The position numbers and the translations under genes are program-made. From a sulfur-oxidizing endosymbiont of Gigantopelta aegis (GTDB lineage: Bacteria; Pseudomonadota; Gammaproteobacteria; GRL18): DNA of 33,376 nucleotides. The stretch spans positions 1-33,376 of the forward strand of contig NZ_JAEHGE010000006.1 in the NCBI RefSeq assembly GCF_016097415.1, read 5' to 3'. Below are positions 1 to 8,247 of this stretch, piece after piece; the stretch's first letter is position 1, and every line of letters starts with the position of its first letter. A model generated the notes under the pieces. That model was not told where the DNA came from. It was given only the letters and a program-made list of their open reading frames with translations, and made no database searches.

Positions 1-1
1 T

Positions 2-2215
2 AAAGAAATGGGACTGCACCTTAATTGGCTTCATGATAAACGTGCTTATATTCAAGGTGCGATTAGTTTAGTGCAGCAAAACATCTTGATTGGTGGACTG
101 CTAGCCATTATCATTTTACTGCTATTTTTACGGGCAATATCTGCCACTGCGGTGGTGGCTTTGGCAATTCCTATATCAATTATTGCTACCTTCATCATCC
201 TCCATCTTATGGGGCGCTCACTGAATACCATCTCATTGGCCGGCATCTCTTTTTCTGTAGGTATGTTGGTTGATTCAGCCATTGTGGTGCTGGAAAATAT
301 TGATCGTCATAAAAAAATGGGCAAGTCATTTTTTGCTGCGGCCTATGACGGCACTAGCGAAGTATGGGGAGCCTTAATCGCATCTGCACTCACAACGATA
401 GCGGTCTTTTTGCCCATTATCTTTTTACAAAATGAAGCAGGGCAATTATTTAAAGATATTGCCATTGCGGTGACTGCTGCCGTGACATTTTCACTGTTTG
501 TATCCATTTCAGTGATACCGATGCTATGGCATCAATTAATGACCTTGCATTCCCCTGAAACAAATACGCCCCGCCGCTTATTTTCTAATCGCCTGACACA
601 TGCAATTAATGACGCACTGGTTGCTGTCGGGCGCTGGATCAGTCATTTTATTATGCACTTAATCAGTCAAATTTTACAGACTAAGACACGCCGTTTAGTG
701 ACTATTTTTAGTTTAACATGCCTATCTGCTTTAAGTGTTTATAGCCTCTTACCAAAAATGGAGTATTTACCTCAGGGCAATCGCAATTTATATTTCAACA
801 TTCTCATTCCACCCCCGGGGCTTTCCTATCAGGAAAAAAAATCCATTGGTGACTCTATCTACCAACAATTAAAGCCCCATATCAATCAGGATTATAAGGC
901 CTATCCTGCTATAGAACGCTTATTTTATGTGGCATCCGGTAGCTTTATGATTTTTGGTGTCATTGCCGAAGAAGATAGTCGAATAAAAGAGCTCAAGCCC
1001 TTATTAATTCCTATTGTGAATAGCTTTCCCGGTATTTTTGGCATCACTAAACAAGCTGGTGTGTTTGAACAAGGCATAGGCAAGGGCAGAACCATTGACA
1101 TTGATATCAGCGGTGAAAAAATAGAACAACTTACTCTGGTGGGTGCGACCTTATTTGGTGCAATAAAAAAATCTGCACCTAAGATGCAAATCCGTCCCAT
1201 TCCTTCGATTGAATTGCTCTACCCTGAAGTCTTACTCAAGCCCAAACACAGTCAATTACAACGCCTGGGTATGGATTTGTTATCACTTGGGATTTTCGCC
1301 GACGTGCTATTAGAAGGACGCAAGATTGATGACTTTAAAGTAGAAGGTGAGAAAAAAATCGATTTGATCTTACAGGCTGATAAACAAGATATTCATTCTC
1401 CGGAAGAACTGTATTATAGCCTGGTGGCCACACCATCGGGTAAGTTAGTTGGTTTTAATACCCTGGCTGAGTTTGAAGCAACCAGTGGCATCAGTGAAAT
1501 TCGTCATTTTAACGGCAAAAGAACCATCACTTTAGAAGTGACGCCACCCGATGAGATGACCTTGCAAGAAGGCATGGAGCTCTTTGAACAAGAGATTATT
1601 CCCAGCTTAGAAAAACAAGGTAAGTTAAAGGGTGTGAGCATTTCTTTAAGCGGCACAACGGATAAACTCACTGAAACCGTTGATTCGATGTATCTCAATA
1701 TCATCCTTGCCATTGTGATTACTTATTTATTAATGTCAGCATTATTTGCTAATTTTGTTTATCCATTGATCATTTTATTTACTTTGCCTTTAGCGGCGGC
1801 AGGTGGCTTTATTGGTCTAGCTTTTACCAATCAATTTTTAGCCCATCAGCCACTCGATGTACTTACAATGTTGGGCTTTATTATTTTAATTGGTATTGTT
1901 GTTAATAATGCTATTTTGATCGTTCATCAAGCATTGAATTTAATACGCAATGAAGCCTATGCACATAAAGAGGCGATCATTGAATCAACACGCAGTCGTT
2001 TACGCCCTATTTTTATGGGTTCTTTAACATCGTTATTTGGTATGTTGCCCTTGTTGCTATCGCCGGGGCCAGGTTCTGAGTTTTATCGAGGCTTGGGTAG
2101 TGTGATCACCGGTGGTTTGGCTTTCTCTACCATTTTTACTTTGTTTGTAATTCCATCGTTATTAATGTTTGTGATAGGGATGGAGAAGAAGCAACCCCCT
2201 CAGTCCCCCTTCTAA
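2..2215 (+). CDS. RND-family efflux permease, 5' end outside window
   Basis: Inner-membrane pump subunit of an RND tripartite exporter; substrate unknown. The frame is open to the window edge, so the true start lies upstream, and compared with the usual ~1,000 residues about a quarter to a third of the N-terminus is missing. The visible part starts in the first membrane block (GGLLAIIILLLFLRA), followed by the TM4 segment GMLVDSAIVVLENID, a large periplasmic region (about residues 260-560) and the second membrane block with GIVVNNAILIV. AcrB uses D407, D408 and K940 for proton relay; here the second Asp is Ser and the Lys position is Asn, a pattern seen in other RND branches, so coupling may differ from AcrB. 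The last residues (QPPQSPF) are encoded by a perfect hairpin. The next gene is convergent. The family is certain, the substrate is not. Confidence 0.9.
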   Translation, partial: KEMGLHLNWLHDKRAYIQGAISLVQQNILIGGLLAIIILLLFLRAISATAVVALAIPISIIATFIILHLMGRSLNTISLAGISFSVGMLVDSAIVVLENIDRHKKMGKSFFAAAYDGTSEVWGALIASALTTIAVFLPIIFLQNEAGQLFKDIAIAVTAAVTFSLFVSISVIPMLWHQLMTLHSPETNTPRRLFSNRLTHAINDALVAVGRWISHFIMHLISQILQTKTRRLVTIFSLTCLSALSVYSLLPKMEYLPQGNRNLYFNILIPPPGLSYQEKKSIGDSIYQQLKPHINQDYKAYPAIERLFYVASGSFMIFGVIAEEDSRIKELKPLLIPIVNSFPGIFGITKQAGVFEQGIGKGRTIDIDISGEKIEQLTLVGATLFGAIKKSAPKMQIRPIPSIELLYPEVLLKPKHSQLQRLGMDLLSLGIFADVLLEGRKIDDFKVEGEKKIDLILQADKQDIHSPEELYYSLVATPSGKLVGFNTLAEFEATSGISEIRHFNGKRTITLEVTPPDEMTLQEGMELFEQEIIPSLEKQGKLKGVSISLSGTTDKLTETVDSMYLNIILAIVITYLLMSALFANFVYPLIILFTLPLAAAGGFIGLAFTNQFLAHQPLDVLTMLGFIILIGIVVNNAILIVHQALNLIRNEAYAHKEAIIESTRSRLRPIFMGSLTSLFGMLPLLLSPGPGSEFYRGLGSVITGGLAFSTIFTLFVIPSLLMFVIGMEKKQPPQSPF

Positions 2216-2225
2216 AAGAAGGGGG
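2205..2225. repeat. perfect 9-bp hairpin overlapping the RND stop codon
   Basis: The arms at 2205-2213 (CCCCCTTCT) and 2217-2225 (AGAAGGGGG) pair perfectly around a 3-nt loop, and the RND stop codon (2213-2215) lies inside. There is no U tract afterwards, so it is not a textbook intrinsic terminator. It lies between two convergent genes and may stabilise or end transcripts, or be a dispersed repeat that supplied the new C-terminus of the pump. Confidence 0.6.
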
Positions 2226-2262
2226 AAGTCAAGAGCAACGTTACAAGTACCTATCGTGCTTA

Positions 2263-4695
2263 TTAATTACTGCTCACTTGCGCCCCGGATAAGGCAATAC
2301 TTTTCATGGTATCTTCTGTTGAATCCGGCGCACTGCTAATGGCCATAAACTGTCCCATGGTTAAATCAGGAAAACTTATTGCAATTCTGAATTTACCATT
2401 AAGCATATAGGCCTTATTGCCTGAAACAAGAATCTCATAAGGCAGATGAGCCGAATGCTTTACACTGGCTACATCAATATTCCCCATCACTGTTCTATCA
2501 GCACCTGCTCCTTTGGTGATAGCAACACCAAAGACGGTTTCTTCTTTACCTGGGATATCGATACGATAAACCTTTTTAGTACCATTTTTACGACTGCTTA
2601 AATTGTTTTCTACAGTCTGTACTAAAGTGCTATAACTGCTGCCTTTTTGTAGGGTGATTTGATCATCGAAATAAGGCATACCGAACATATAGTGCCAGTC
2701 ACGCAAGTCATTGGCTGCGATTCCTTTATTAGAGCCATAGACCTTTTGATGTCCCAGTGTTTTTGCCAGCTTGTTGGTGGTCGCACCTGCATCCCCTTTC
2801 ATCCGATATATATTTTGTGTGTAATAGGGGTTGGTATAAGATACCTGAACTCTACCTGCCGCCTGAGTTACTGCGATACGAATAGGTGCGCCATAACCGC
2901 CAAACTTAGACTTGGATGCTTGTGTCTTCATCGCTTTATTGGTCACGATAATAATAGTGGCTTTATTATACGGCGAATATTCTCCTACTATTTCAAAGCC
3001 TGACTTTTTTAAGCGGCTTTTTGTAGCACCAACAATTTTTTGTATGCTGCCATTGGTACTGAGTCCCAAAACAAAGGGACGAAGTTTTGAGCTATTCAGT
3101 TGAGCGCTCCCCATATCCGTCTTATCCCAGGGATCGTAAGCAACTTTTTGCACAGGCTTTTGCACAGGTGCTACAGCTACTGAGGTGATGGCTTGAGTAG
3201 TGACCACATTGCTTGCTGCAGAAGTTACTGTAACAGGGGTTATAGAGGGGCTAGGCTGGCTGCTTGAAGTTTTAGCAACTGCCGTGCTTGTAGTGATGGC
3301 TTTTGGTTGTGTTTTATAGGCTGTGACTTGTGGCTTAGCTGTTGTTTTAGCAACTGGCTTTGAGCTCACTACTTGCTTAGGGCTATTAACTGCTGGCTTA
3401 GGGCTATAAGCCAGCATTTTAGCTGAATCCTGCCATTGCATTGGCGGCTGTTTTTGAGTCTGAGAGATGCCTGCTGCTGTTGGCTGATTGCTAATTGTTT
3501 GCACCATCGCTATGGCTTCAGCTTCAATAGGTGAGTTCAGTTTTCTATCGACTTCAGCAATGGAACGACTAATCGAGCTACTGGTGCTATTCACATTTTT
3601 TGCACGACTTAAATACATTCTACTTTTATTCATTTCACCATTGGTTAAGGCTGATTTTGCCCAAACCAAGTAACGACTAGCAACAATATTCAAACCATCC
3701 TGAGCATGAGCATTATCGGGATCAATACTGAGCACATGGTTATAACGTTCCATGGCATTTTTTCCCGGTGGTGCCGTTAAGCGATCAGCTTTTAAGTCTC
3801 CGGCTGCAGCAATCAATTGCTCATCAATGAGCAATTGATATTGCTGTTGTTCGTATTCATTGGCGGCTGAAGATATTTGTTTGTCAACATTGATATGCGG
3901 GCGACTGATGGCAATTGAGTTGTTTGTTGAGGCTCTATTGGCAATAGTGTTTACAGCAGGTGCTGCATAAACCGGTGCTGAGGCCACTTGCATTCTATTT
4001 TGCAGTGTTGCTTGTCGCTCATAAGTCGGGCTACTGTCCATGTGTGATTGTAATACACCATAGAGTTGTTCAGACCATTCATCAAAGGCGACTGCAACAT
4101 CATCCCAATTAGAGTAGGCAGATAAAAACTCACCACTTTGACGATCAATAATGGCGACCAGTGGTTCACCACTCATGGCATCAACTATTTCACCCTCAAT
4201 GATGACATTGCCATAATCACCGCCAATCACTGCACCCAGAGTTGAGCCGGTATTCGCTTCACTGATCGAAGCACGAATAATGAGCACACCGCTATCAGGA
4301 CGATTGGTTACAGCGTATTTTTTTTGTACTGACATACGCATGGAGTTCTGAAAATAAATGCCCATCATTAACCGATCCCGGCGGGACATTTTTTTCGAAT
4401 TATCGAGTTCACCTTCATTAATGGTCACGTCTTCAATCATGACACTATGGTATTGTGACCAGTCTACATCCTGCTTTTCATAAAAACGCTTGCTGGGCTC
4501 ACCGGGGACTTCTTGTAACAAAGAAGCATCGGTCAAAAACTCTGTCTCAAGCATGTCAACCGACATCGGCTGAGTGCTTTGGCAACCAGTTAAGCTGGTG
4601 GCTGTGATAATAAAACTTGTGCTGACTGCGATAGCGAGCAATGTTTTTTTGAGCAAATTTCGGGGTGAAGTGGTGGCAGATTTTCCGGTAGACAT
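2263..4695 (-). CDS. large outer-envelope lipoprotein with DUF3313-like N-terminal domain
   Basis: Predicted 810-residue lipoprotein. Residues 1-38 form a type II signal peptide ending in the lipobox SLTGC (Cys38). Residues about 60-220 resemble DUF3313 lipoproteins (VDWSQYHSVMIEDVTI, SGVLIIRASISEA, a Gly-rich GAVIGGDYGN stretch). Residues about 275-385 are helical and TPR-like (YNHVLSIDPDNAHAQDGL). Residues about 395-530 are a Pro/Ser/Thr/Lys-rich linker. Residues about 535-805 are a conserved-looking globular domain I cannot name (GFEIVGEYSPYNKATIIIV; FRIAISFPDLTMGQFMAI). Its first part has the weak look of DUF302, a family present elsewhere in this window. The gene is convergent with the RND pump and has a long leader. 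Residue 38 is followed by Gln-Ser, which does not suggest inner-membrane retention, so outer-membrane location is inferred. Function is unknown; a role in envelope sensing or assembly is speculation. Confidence 0.85.
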   Translation of the reverse strand: MSTGKSATTSPRNLLKKTLLAIAVSTSFIITATSLTGCQSTQPMSVDMLETEFLTDASLLQEVPGEPSKRFYEKQDVDWSQYHSVMIEDVTINEGELDNSKKMSRRDRLMMGIYFQNSMRMSVQKKYAVTNRPDSGVLIIRASISEANTGSTLGAVIGGDYGNVIIEGEIVDAMSGEPLVAIIDRQSGEFLSAYSNWDDVAVAFDEWSEQLYGVLQSHMDSSPTYERQATLQNRMQVASAPVYAAPAVNTIANRASTNNSIAISRPHINVDKQISSAANEYEQQQYQLLIDEQLIAAAGDLKADRLTAPPGKNAMERYNHVLSIDPDNAHAQDGLNIVASRYLVWAKSALTNGEMNKSRMYLSRAKNVNSTSSSISRSIAEVDRKLNSPIEAEAIAMVQTISNQPTAAGISQTQKQPPMQWQDSAKMLAYSPKPAVNSPKQVVSSKPVAKTTAKPQVTAYKTQPKAITTSTAVAKTSSSQPSPSITPVTVTSAASNVVTTQAITSVAVAPVQKPVQKVAYDPWDKTDMGSAQLNSSKLRPFVLGLSTNGSIQKIVGATKSRLKKSGFEIVGEYSPYNKATIIIVTNKAMKTQASKSKFGGYGAPIRIAVTQAAGRVQVSYTNPYYTQNIYRMKGDAGATTNKLAKTLGHQKVYGSNKGIAANDLRDWHYMFGMPYFDDQITLQKGSSYSTLVQTVENNLSSRKNGTKKVYRIDIPGKEETVFGVAITKGAGADRTVMGNIDVASVKHSAHLPYEILVSGNKAYMLNGKFRIAISFPDLTMGQFMAISSAPDSTEDTMKSIALSGAQVSSN

Positions 4696-5126
4696 AAGCG
4701 ATTCCCTTCTAGCGTAAAGATTGGAAGCAGTAAGGGCTTATATTGAAAACAATAACTCCTCCTGAGGTAAAGGCGGGGAGTTAGGTGTAATTTAACAGCT
4801 ACATCGTGACATTTTATTTGGCAATTGTTCTTTAATATCCTATTAAAAACGATGATTGCCTAGTTCTTATTTTGTCTCTGAAGCAGTAACTGCCAGCATC
4901 CTTACTACATTTTCCATGAATTAATATAATTTCTGCATGAATTATAACCAAGGCCTTTTTTGATTATTATTAGGTGTTTCCCTAGAAGATTTATATTTTT
5001 TCCAACAATTTATCTATTTTCCAACAACAGGGTAAAAAGAGGTGGTAAAATGTGCGGTCATTTATTCAGGATGATGATCAGTCTTTAGCTCAGAAAAATT
5101 CATCCCCCTATCAATAGGTTTATTGC
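4696..5126. other. 431-bp divergent intergenic region, lipoprotein gene / purD
   Basis: AT-rich spacer that must hold both outward promoters. A TATAAT hexamer lies at 4925-4930 on the plus strand without a convincing -35. TTTTCCAACAA occurs twice at about 4999-5030. A TAACTCC/GGAGTTA inverted repeat lies near 4756-4785 in the leader of the lipoprotein gene. I see no open frame, riboswitch or clear PurR operator. Confidence 0.4.
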
Positions 5127-6416
5127 ATGAAAATTTTAGTCATCGGTAATGGCGGTCGCGAACACGCACTGGCCTGGAAAGCAGCTCAATCGCCTCAAGT
5201 AGACGAGGTGTTCGTCGCACCGGGCAATGCCGGCACCCACCGGGAAGCTCATGTCACCAATGTTGATATAGGCGTCTCCGATATCCCCGCGCTCATTGAC
5301 TTTGTGCAAGCTAATGATGTGGCATTAACCATTGTCGGGCCTGAAGCGCCCTTGGTTGAGGGTGTGGTGGACCAATTCAATGCACAAGGACTGAGAATTT
5401 TTGGTCCTACTCAGGGAGCAGCGCAATTAGAAGGTTCTAAAGCCTTCACCAAGAACTTTCTTGCCCGGCATAATATTCCCACTGCTGCTTATGAAAATTT
5501 TACTGAAATTGCCCCCGCCATCGCCTATGTGAAAAAACAAGGCGCTCCGATTGTTGTTAAGGCTGATGGCCTAGCCGCTGGCAAAGGCGTTATCGTTGCG
5601 CAAACTGAAGCCGAAGCCATTAGTGCCATCGAAGACATGCTGGCAGGCAATAGTTTTGGCGAAGCCGGACACAGGGTTGTCGTAGAAGAATTCTTAACGG
5701 GTGAAGAAGCCAGCTTTATCGTCATGGCAGATGGCAAAAACATTCTCTCACTGGCCACCTCACAAGATCATAAAGCCCGTGACAATGGCGACTTAGGGCC
5801 TAATACCGGCGGCATGGGTGCTTATTCACCCGCCCCCGTTGTCACTGATGAATTAGCTGAAAAAGTCATGCAAAAGGTTATTATTCCTACTATCGAAGGC
5901 ATGGCGGCTGAAGGCAATGAATATACCGGTTTTCTCTATGCCGGACTGATGATTTCACCCAATGGTGAACTCAAAGTATTAGAATACAATTGCCGTTTCG
6001 GCGATCCGGAAACTCAGCCTATTATGATGCGTCTGCAATCTGATCTGGTCGAACTTTGCCAGGCCGCGATTGACCATAAGTTAGATAGTGTCACCGCCCA
6101 ATGGGATAGCCGTGCAGCCGTTGGGGTTGTCCTAGCCGCTGGCGGATATCCAGCCAGCTATGAAAACGGTCAGGTGATTGAAGGTCTTGATTTAGTGGAT
6201 AGCGATAGCAGTAAGATTTTCCATGCCGGTACGACAATCGACGCTAATGATGAGCAAGTTCTGACCAGTGGTGGCCGTGTGCTTTGTATGGTTGCTTTGG
6301 GCGATACAGTCACTCAGGCACAGCAATTAGCCTATGAAAAATTGGCACAAGTACATTTTAAAGATGCCTTTTATCGCACCGATATTGGCTATCGAGCCAT
6401 TGCACGAGAGTCCTAA
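5127..6416 (+). CDS. purD: phosphoribosylamine-glycine ligase (GAR synthetase)
   Basis: Catalyses the ATP-dependent joining of 5-phosphoribosylamine and glycine, the second step of de novo purine synthesis, in the cytoplasm. The 429-residue length is standard. In order: the N-domain start KILVIGNGGREHALAWK, GPEAPLVEGVVDQF, the ATP-grasp start GSKAFTKNFLARHNIPTA, the glycine-rich ATP loop VVKADGLAAGKGVIVA, QDHKARDNGDLGPNTGGMG, and the metal-binding LEYNCRFGDPETQP. The C-domain ends normally. The ATG is supported by the family N-terminus; only a weak AGG lies about 9 nt upstream. It precedes prk by 183 nt on the same strand, but the gap and a strong ribosome site for prk suggest separate units. 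purH, the usual neighbour, may lie elsewhere. Confidence 0.97.
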   Translation: MKILVIGNGGREHALAWKAAQSPQVDEVFVAPGNAGTHREAHVTNVDIGVSDIPALIDFVQANDVALTIVGPEAPLVEGVVDQFNAQGLRIFGPTQGAAQLEGSKAFTKNFLARHNIPTAAYENFTEIAPAIAYVKKQGAPIVVKADGLAAGKGVIVAQTEAEAISAIEDMLAGNSFGEAGHRVVVEEFLTGEEASFIVMADGKNILSLATSQDHKARDNGDLGPNTGGMGAYSPAPVVTDELAEKVMQKVIIPTIEGMAAEGNEYTGFLYAGLMISPNGELKVLEYNCRFGDPETQPIMMRLQSDLVELCQAAIDHKLDSVTAQWDSRAAVGVVLAAGGYPASYENGQVIEGLDLVDSDSSKIFHAGTTIDANDEQVLTSGGRVLCMVALGDTVTQAQQLAYEKLAQVHFKDAFYRTDIGYRAIARES

Positions 6417-6508
6417 GAAACACGTACAAGCATGACTGAAAATTGAAACTTTCAGTAAAATAGGTTAATATTCCCACATTAAATTTTCTGGTCGCCTGTA
6501 AAATATGA

Positions 6509-6539
6509 CTTCTGGAGTGAATAAATTTCCTTCCAGAAG
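6509..6539. promoter_or_regulatory. 8-bp inverted repeat upstream of prk
   Basis: CTTCTGGA (6509-6516) and TCCAGAAG (6532-6539) are perfectly complementary across a 15-nt AT-rich spacer, 61 nt before the prk start codon. There is no U tract, so it looks more like a dyad operator or leader hairpin than a purD terminator. A second weaker dyad (ACTGAAA/TTTCAGT, 6435-6456) lies just after purD. A regulator such as CbbR is possible but not shown. Confidence 0.35.
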
Positions 6540-6599
6540 CCTCTCTTACGTTAAGATGCTCTCAAGCATTTACAGGTAAATTATAACAAGGAACACATT

Positions 6600-7460
6600 A
6601 TGTCTAGTAAACACCCAGTTGTTGCAGTCACCGGTTCTTCGGGTGCTGGTACTACTACCGTAAAAGATGCATTTGAGCATATTTTCTTTCGTGAAAACAT
6701 CAATCCAGCCATTATCGAAGGCGATAGCTACCACCGTTATGACCGTGCCTCCATGAAAGTTGCGGTTGAAGAAAAAGGTGATACTTTCAGCCATTTCGGC
6801 CCTGAAGCCAACCACTTTGATGTGTTATCTAACACCTTTAAAGAATATGGCGAAACAGGCATGTGTAAGCGTCGCTATTATCTACACAGTGATGAAGAAG
6901 CTAAGCCTTATGCGCCTTTAACTGCAGGACAATTCACTGACTGGGATAATATTCCTTCCGGTACTGATTTGTTATTCTATGAAGGTTTACATGGCGGTGC
7001 TAAAGATGGCGCCGATGATGTCGCTCAGTATGTTGATTTATTGGTCGGTGTTGTACCGATTGTCAACTTAGAGTGGATTCAAAAGATTCACCGTGATAAT
7101 GCTCAGCGTGGTTATTCTGCCGAAGCGATTGTTGATACTATTTTACGTCGTATGCCTGACTACGTGAACTATATTACACCTCAGTTCTCGCGTACTGACA
7201 TCAACTTCCAACGTGTGCCCACAGTTGATACTTCGAACCCTTTTATTGCCCGTGATATTCCAACACCGGATGAAAGCTTCATCGTTATTCGCTTCAAGCA
7301 CCCTGAAGGCGTTGATTTTCCTTATTTATTAAATATGATCCCTGATTCATTTATGTCTCGTCGCAACAACATGGTTGTGCCTGGTAGCAAAATGGGTTTC
7401 GCCATGGAATTAATTCTAGCGCCTCGGATTCATGAATTAATGGAAAAAGCGAAGGCTTAA
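6600..7460 (+). CDS. prk: phosphoribulokinase
   Basis: Phosphorylates ribulose-5-phosphate with ATP to ribulose-1,5-bisphosphate, the CO2 acceptor of the Calvin-Benson-Bassham cycle. The 286-residue protein is of the proteobacterial class. The P-loop GSSGAGTTTV is at residues 12-21, followed by IIEGDSYHRYDR (catalytic-base region), FSHFGPEANHFD, KRRYYLHSDEEA and LLFYEGLHGG (Walker B-like). The C-terminal YLLNMIPDSFMSRRNNMVVPG is family-typical. An AAGGA ribosome site at 6588-6592, 7 nt before the ATG, is the clearest in this half of the window. No RuBisCO or other cbb genes are adjacent, as in lineages with scattered Calvin genes. It is the main metabolic clue that the organism is autotrophic. 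Confidence 0.96.
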   Translation: MSSKHPVVAVTGSSGAGTTTVKDAFEHIFFRENINPAIIEGDSYHRYDRASMKVAVEEKGDTFSHFGPEANHFDVLSNTFKEYGETGMCKRRYYLHSDEEAKPYAPLTAGQFTDWDNIPSGTDLLFYEGLHGGAKDGADDVAQYVDLLVGVVPIVNLEWIQKIHRDNAQRGYSAEAIVDTILRRMPDYVNYITPQFSRTDINFQRVPTVDTSNPFIARDIPTPDESFIVIRFKHPEGVDFPYLLNMIPDSFMSRRNNMVVPGSKMGFAMELILAPRIHELMEKAKA

Positions 7461-7524
7461 TTTCCGCTAGCGCTTAATTTTAGAAGAGTTAGAAGGTATT
7501 TATTTTGTTCACGTTATGAGGCTG

Positions 7525-8247
7525 TCATTGGGCTTCAGCGTGGGCAGATAAGGCTGTGCCCACCCTACGGTTCAAGTCTTCTAGACGCTGCGGCGTACCA
7601 ATATCCCACCAATCGCCCTGATAAATTTCTCCTGATACTTGCTGTTTTTCCATCGCACTGCGCAACATGGGCGCTAATGCCTGTTTGCCTCTATCTAAAT
7701 CTGAAAAAAATGTCGGCTGATAACAAGCAATACCGCTAAACGTATAGGCTAGAGTCTTTTCTAAGGGATGTTTTATGGGATCGATCACTTGCTTGTTCTG
7801 GCAATAAAAATCACCATCAGGATGATGTTCTGGATTGTTGACCAAAATTAAATGTGCCAGACAATGACTTGTGGCTAAGTTTTGACAGGCTTTAACGATG
7901 TTTCCATAGGGAAAATCAGTAAAAACATCGGCATTGACGACCACAAAAGCTTCATCGCCCAATAAAGACAGGGCTTTTTTTATCCCGCCAGCGGTTTCCA
8001 GTGCTTGCTCTTCGCGGCTGTATTGGATTGTTGCACCATAATTAGCACCAGCCGCGAGCTTGGCTTCGATTTGCTCACCCAACCAGGCATGATTGATCAC
8101 AATATCATTAATACCCACCTTAACTAAGGCTTCAATATGGTATTCAATGAGACTTTTTTCAGCAATAGTGAGTAGTGGCTTGGGCCTTGTGTCCGTGAGC
8201 GGTCGCATACGCTCGCCACGTCCTGCGGCCAGAATCATGGCTTTCAT
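7525..8247 (-). CDS. murU: N-acetylmuramate alpha-1-phosphate uridylyltransferase
   Basis: Nucleotidyltransferase (240 residues) of the peptidoglycan-recycling bypass: MurNAc-1-phosphate + UTP gives UDP-MurNAc. The N-terminus MKAMILAAGRGERMRPLT carries the Gly-rich UTP loop and catalytic Arg, followed by RPKPLLTI with the conserved Lys, then FVVVNADVFTDFP with the metal-binding Asp, and GDWWDIGTPQRL near the end. The assignment over other sugar nucleotidyltransferases rests on the partner: it overlaps the upstream kinase gene by 4 nt (ATGA at 8244-8247), the amgK-murU arrangement known from Pseudomonas. The C-terminal tail (TALSAHAEAQ) is encoded by a dispersed repeat (7538-7572) also found outside genes at 11743, so the native terminus was probably replaced. 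Confidence 0.9.
   Translation of the reverse strand: MKAMILAAGRGERMRPLTDTRPKPLLTIAEKSLIEYHIEALVKVGINDIVINHAWLGEQIEAKLAAGANYGATIQYSREEQALETAGGIKKALSLLGDEAFVVVNADVFTDFPYGNIVKACQNLATSHCLAHLILVNNPEHHPDGDFYCQNKQVIDPIKHPLEKTLAYTFSGIACYQPTFFSDLDRGKQALAPMLRSAMEKQQVSGEIYQGDWWDIGTPQRLEDLNRRVGTALSAHAEAQ
7538..7572. repeat. 35-bp REP-like dispersed repeat, copy 1 (inside murU 3' end)
   Basis: This unit matches 11743-11777 at 33 of 35 positions. Its core is a hairpin with arms GTGGGCA (7540-7546) and TGCCCAC (7557-7563), a 10-nt loop, and a CTACGGTT tail. It forms the final codons of murU on the minus strand, so the gene reads through it. Confidence 0.75.

Noticed and set aside
2659-3003. 114-codon plus-strand frame inside the lipoprotein gene
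   Set aside because: Shadow of the strongly supported opposite-strand gene; no ribosome site or recognisable content.
4696-5126. Purine riboswitch or PurR box upstream of purD
   Set aside because: No conserved aptamer core and no convincing PurR palindrome.
6600-7460. Uridine kinase instead of phosphoribulokinase
   Set aside because: FSHFGPEANHFD, KRRYYLHSDEEA and the length match the proteobacterial phosphoribulokinase class.
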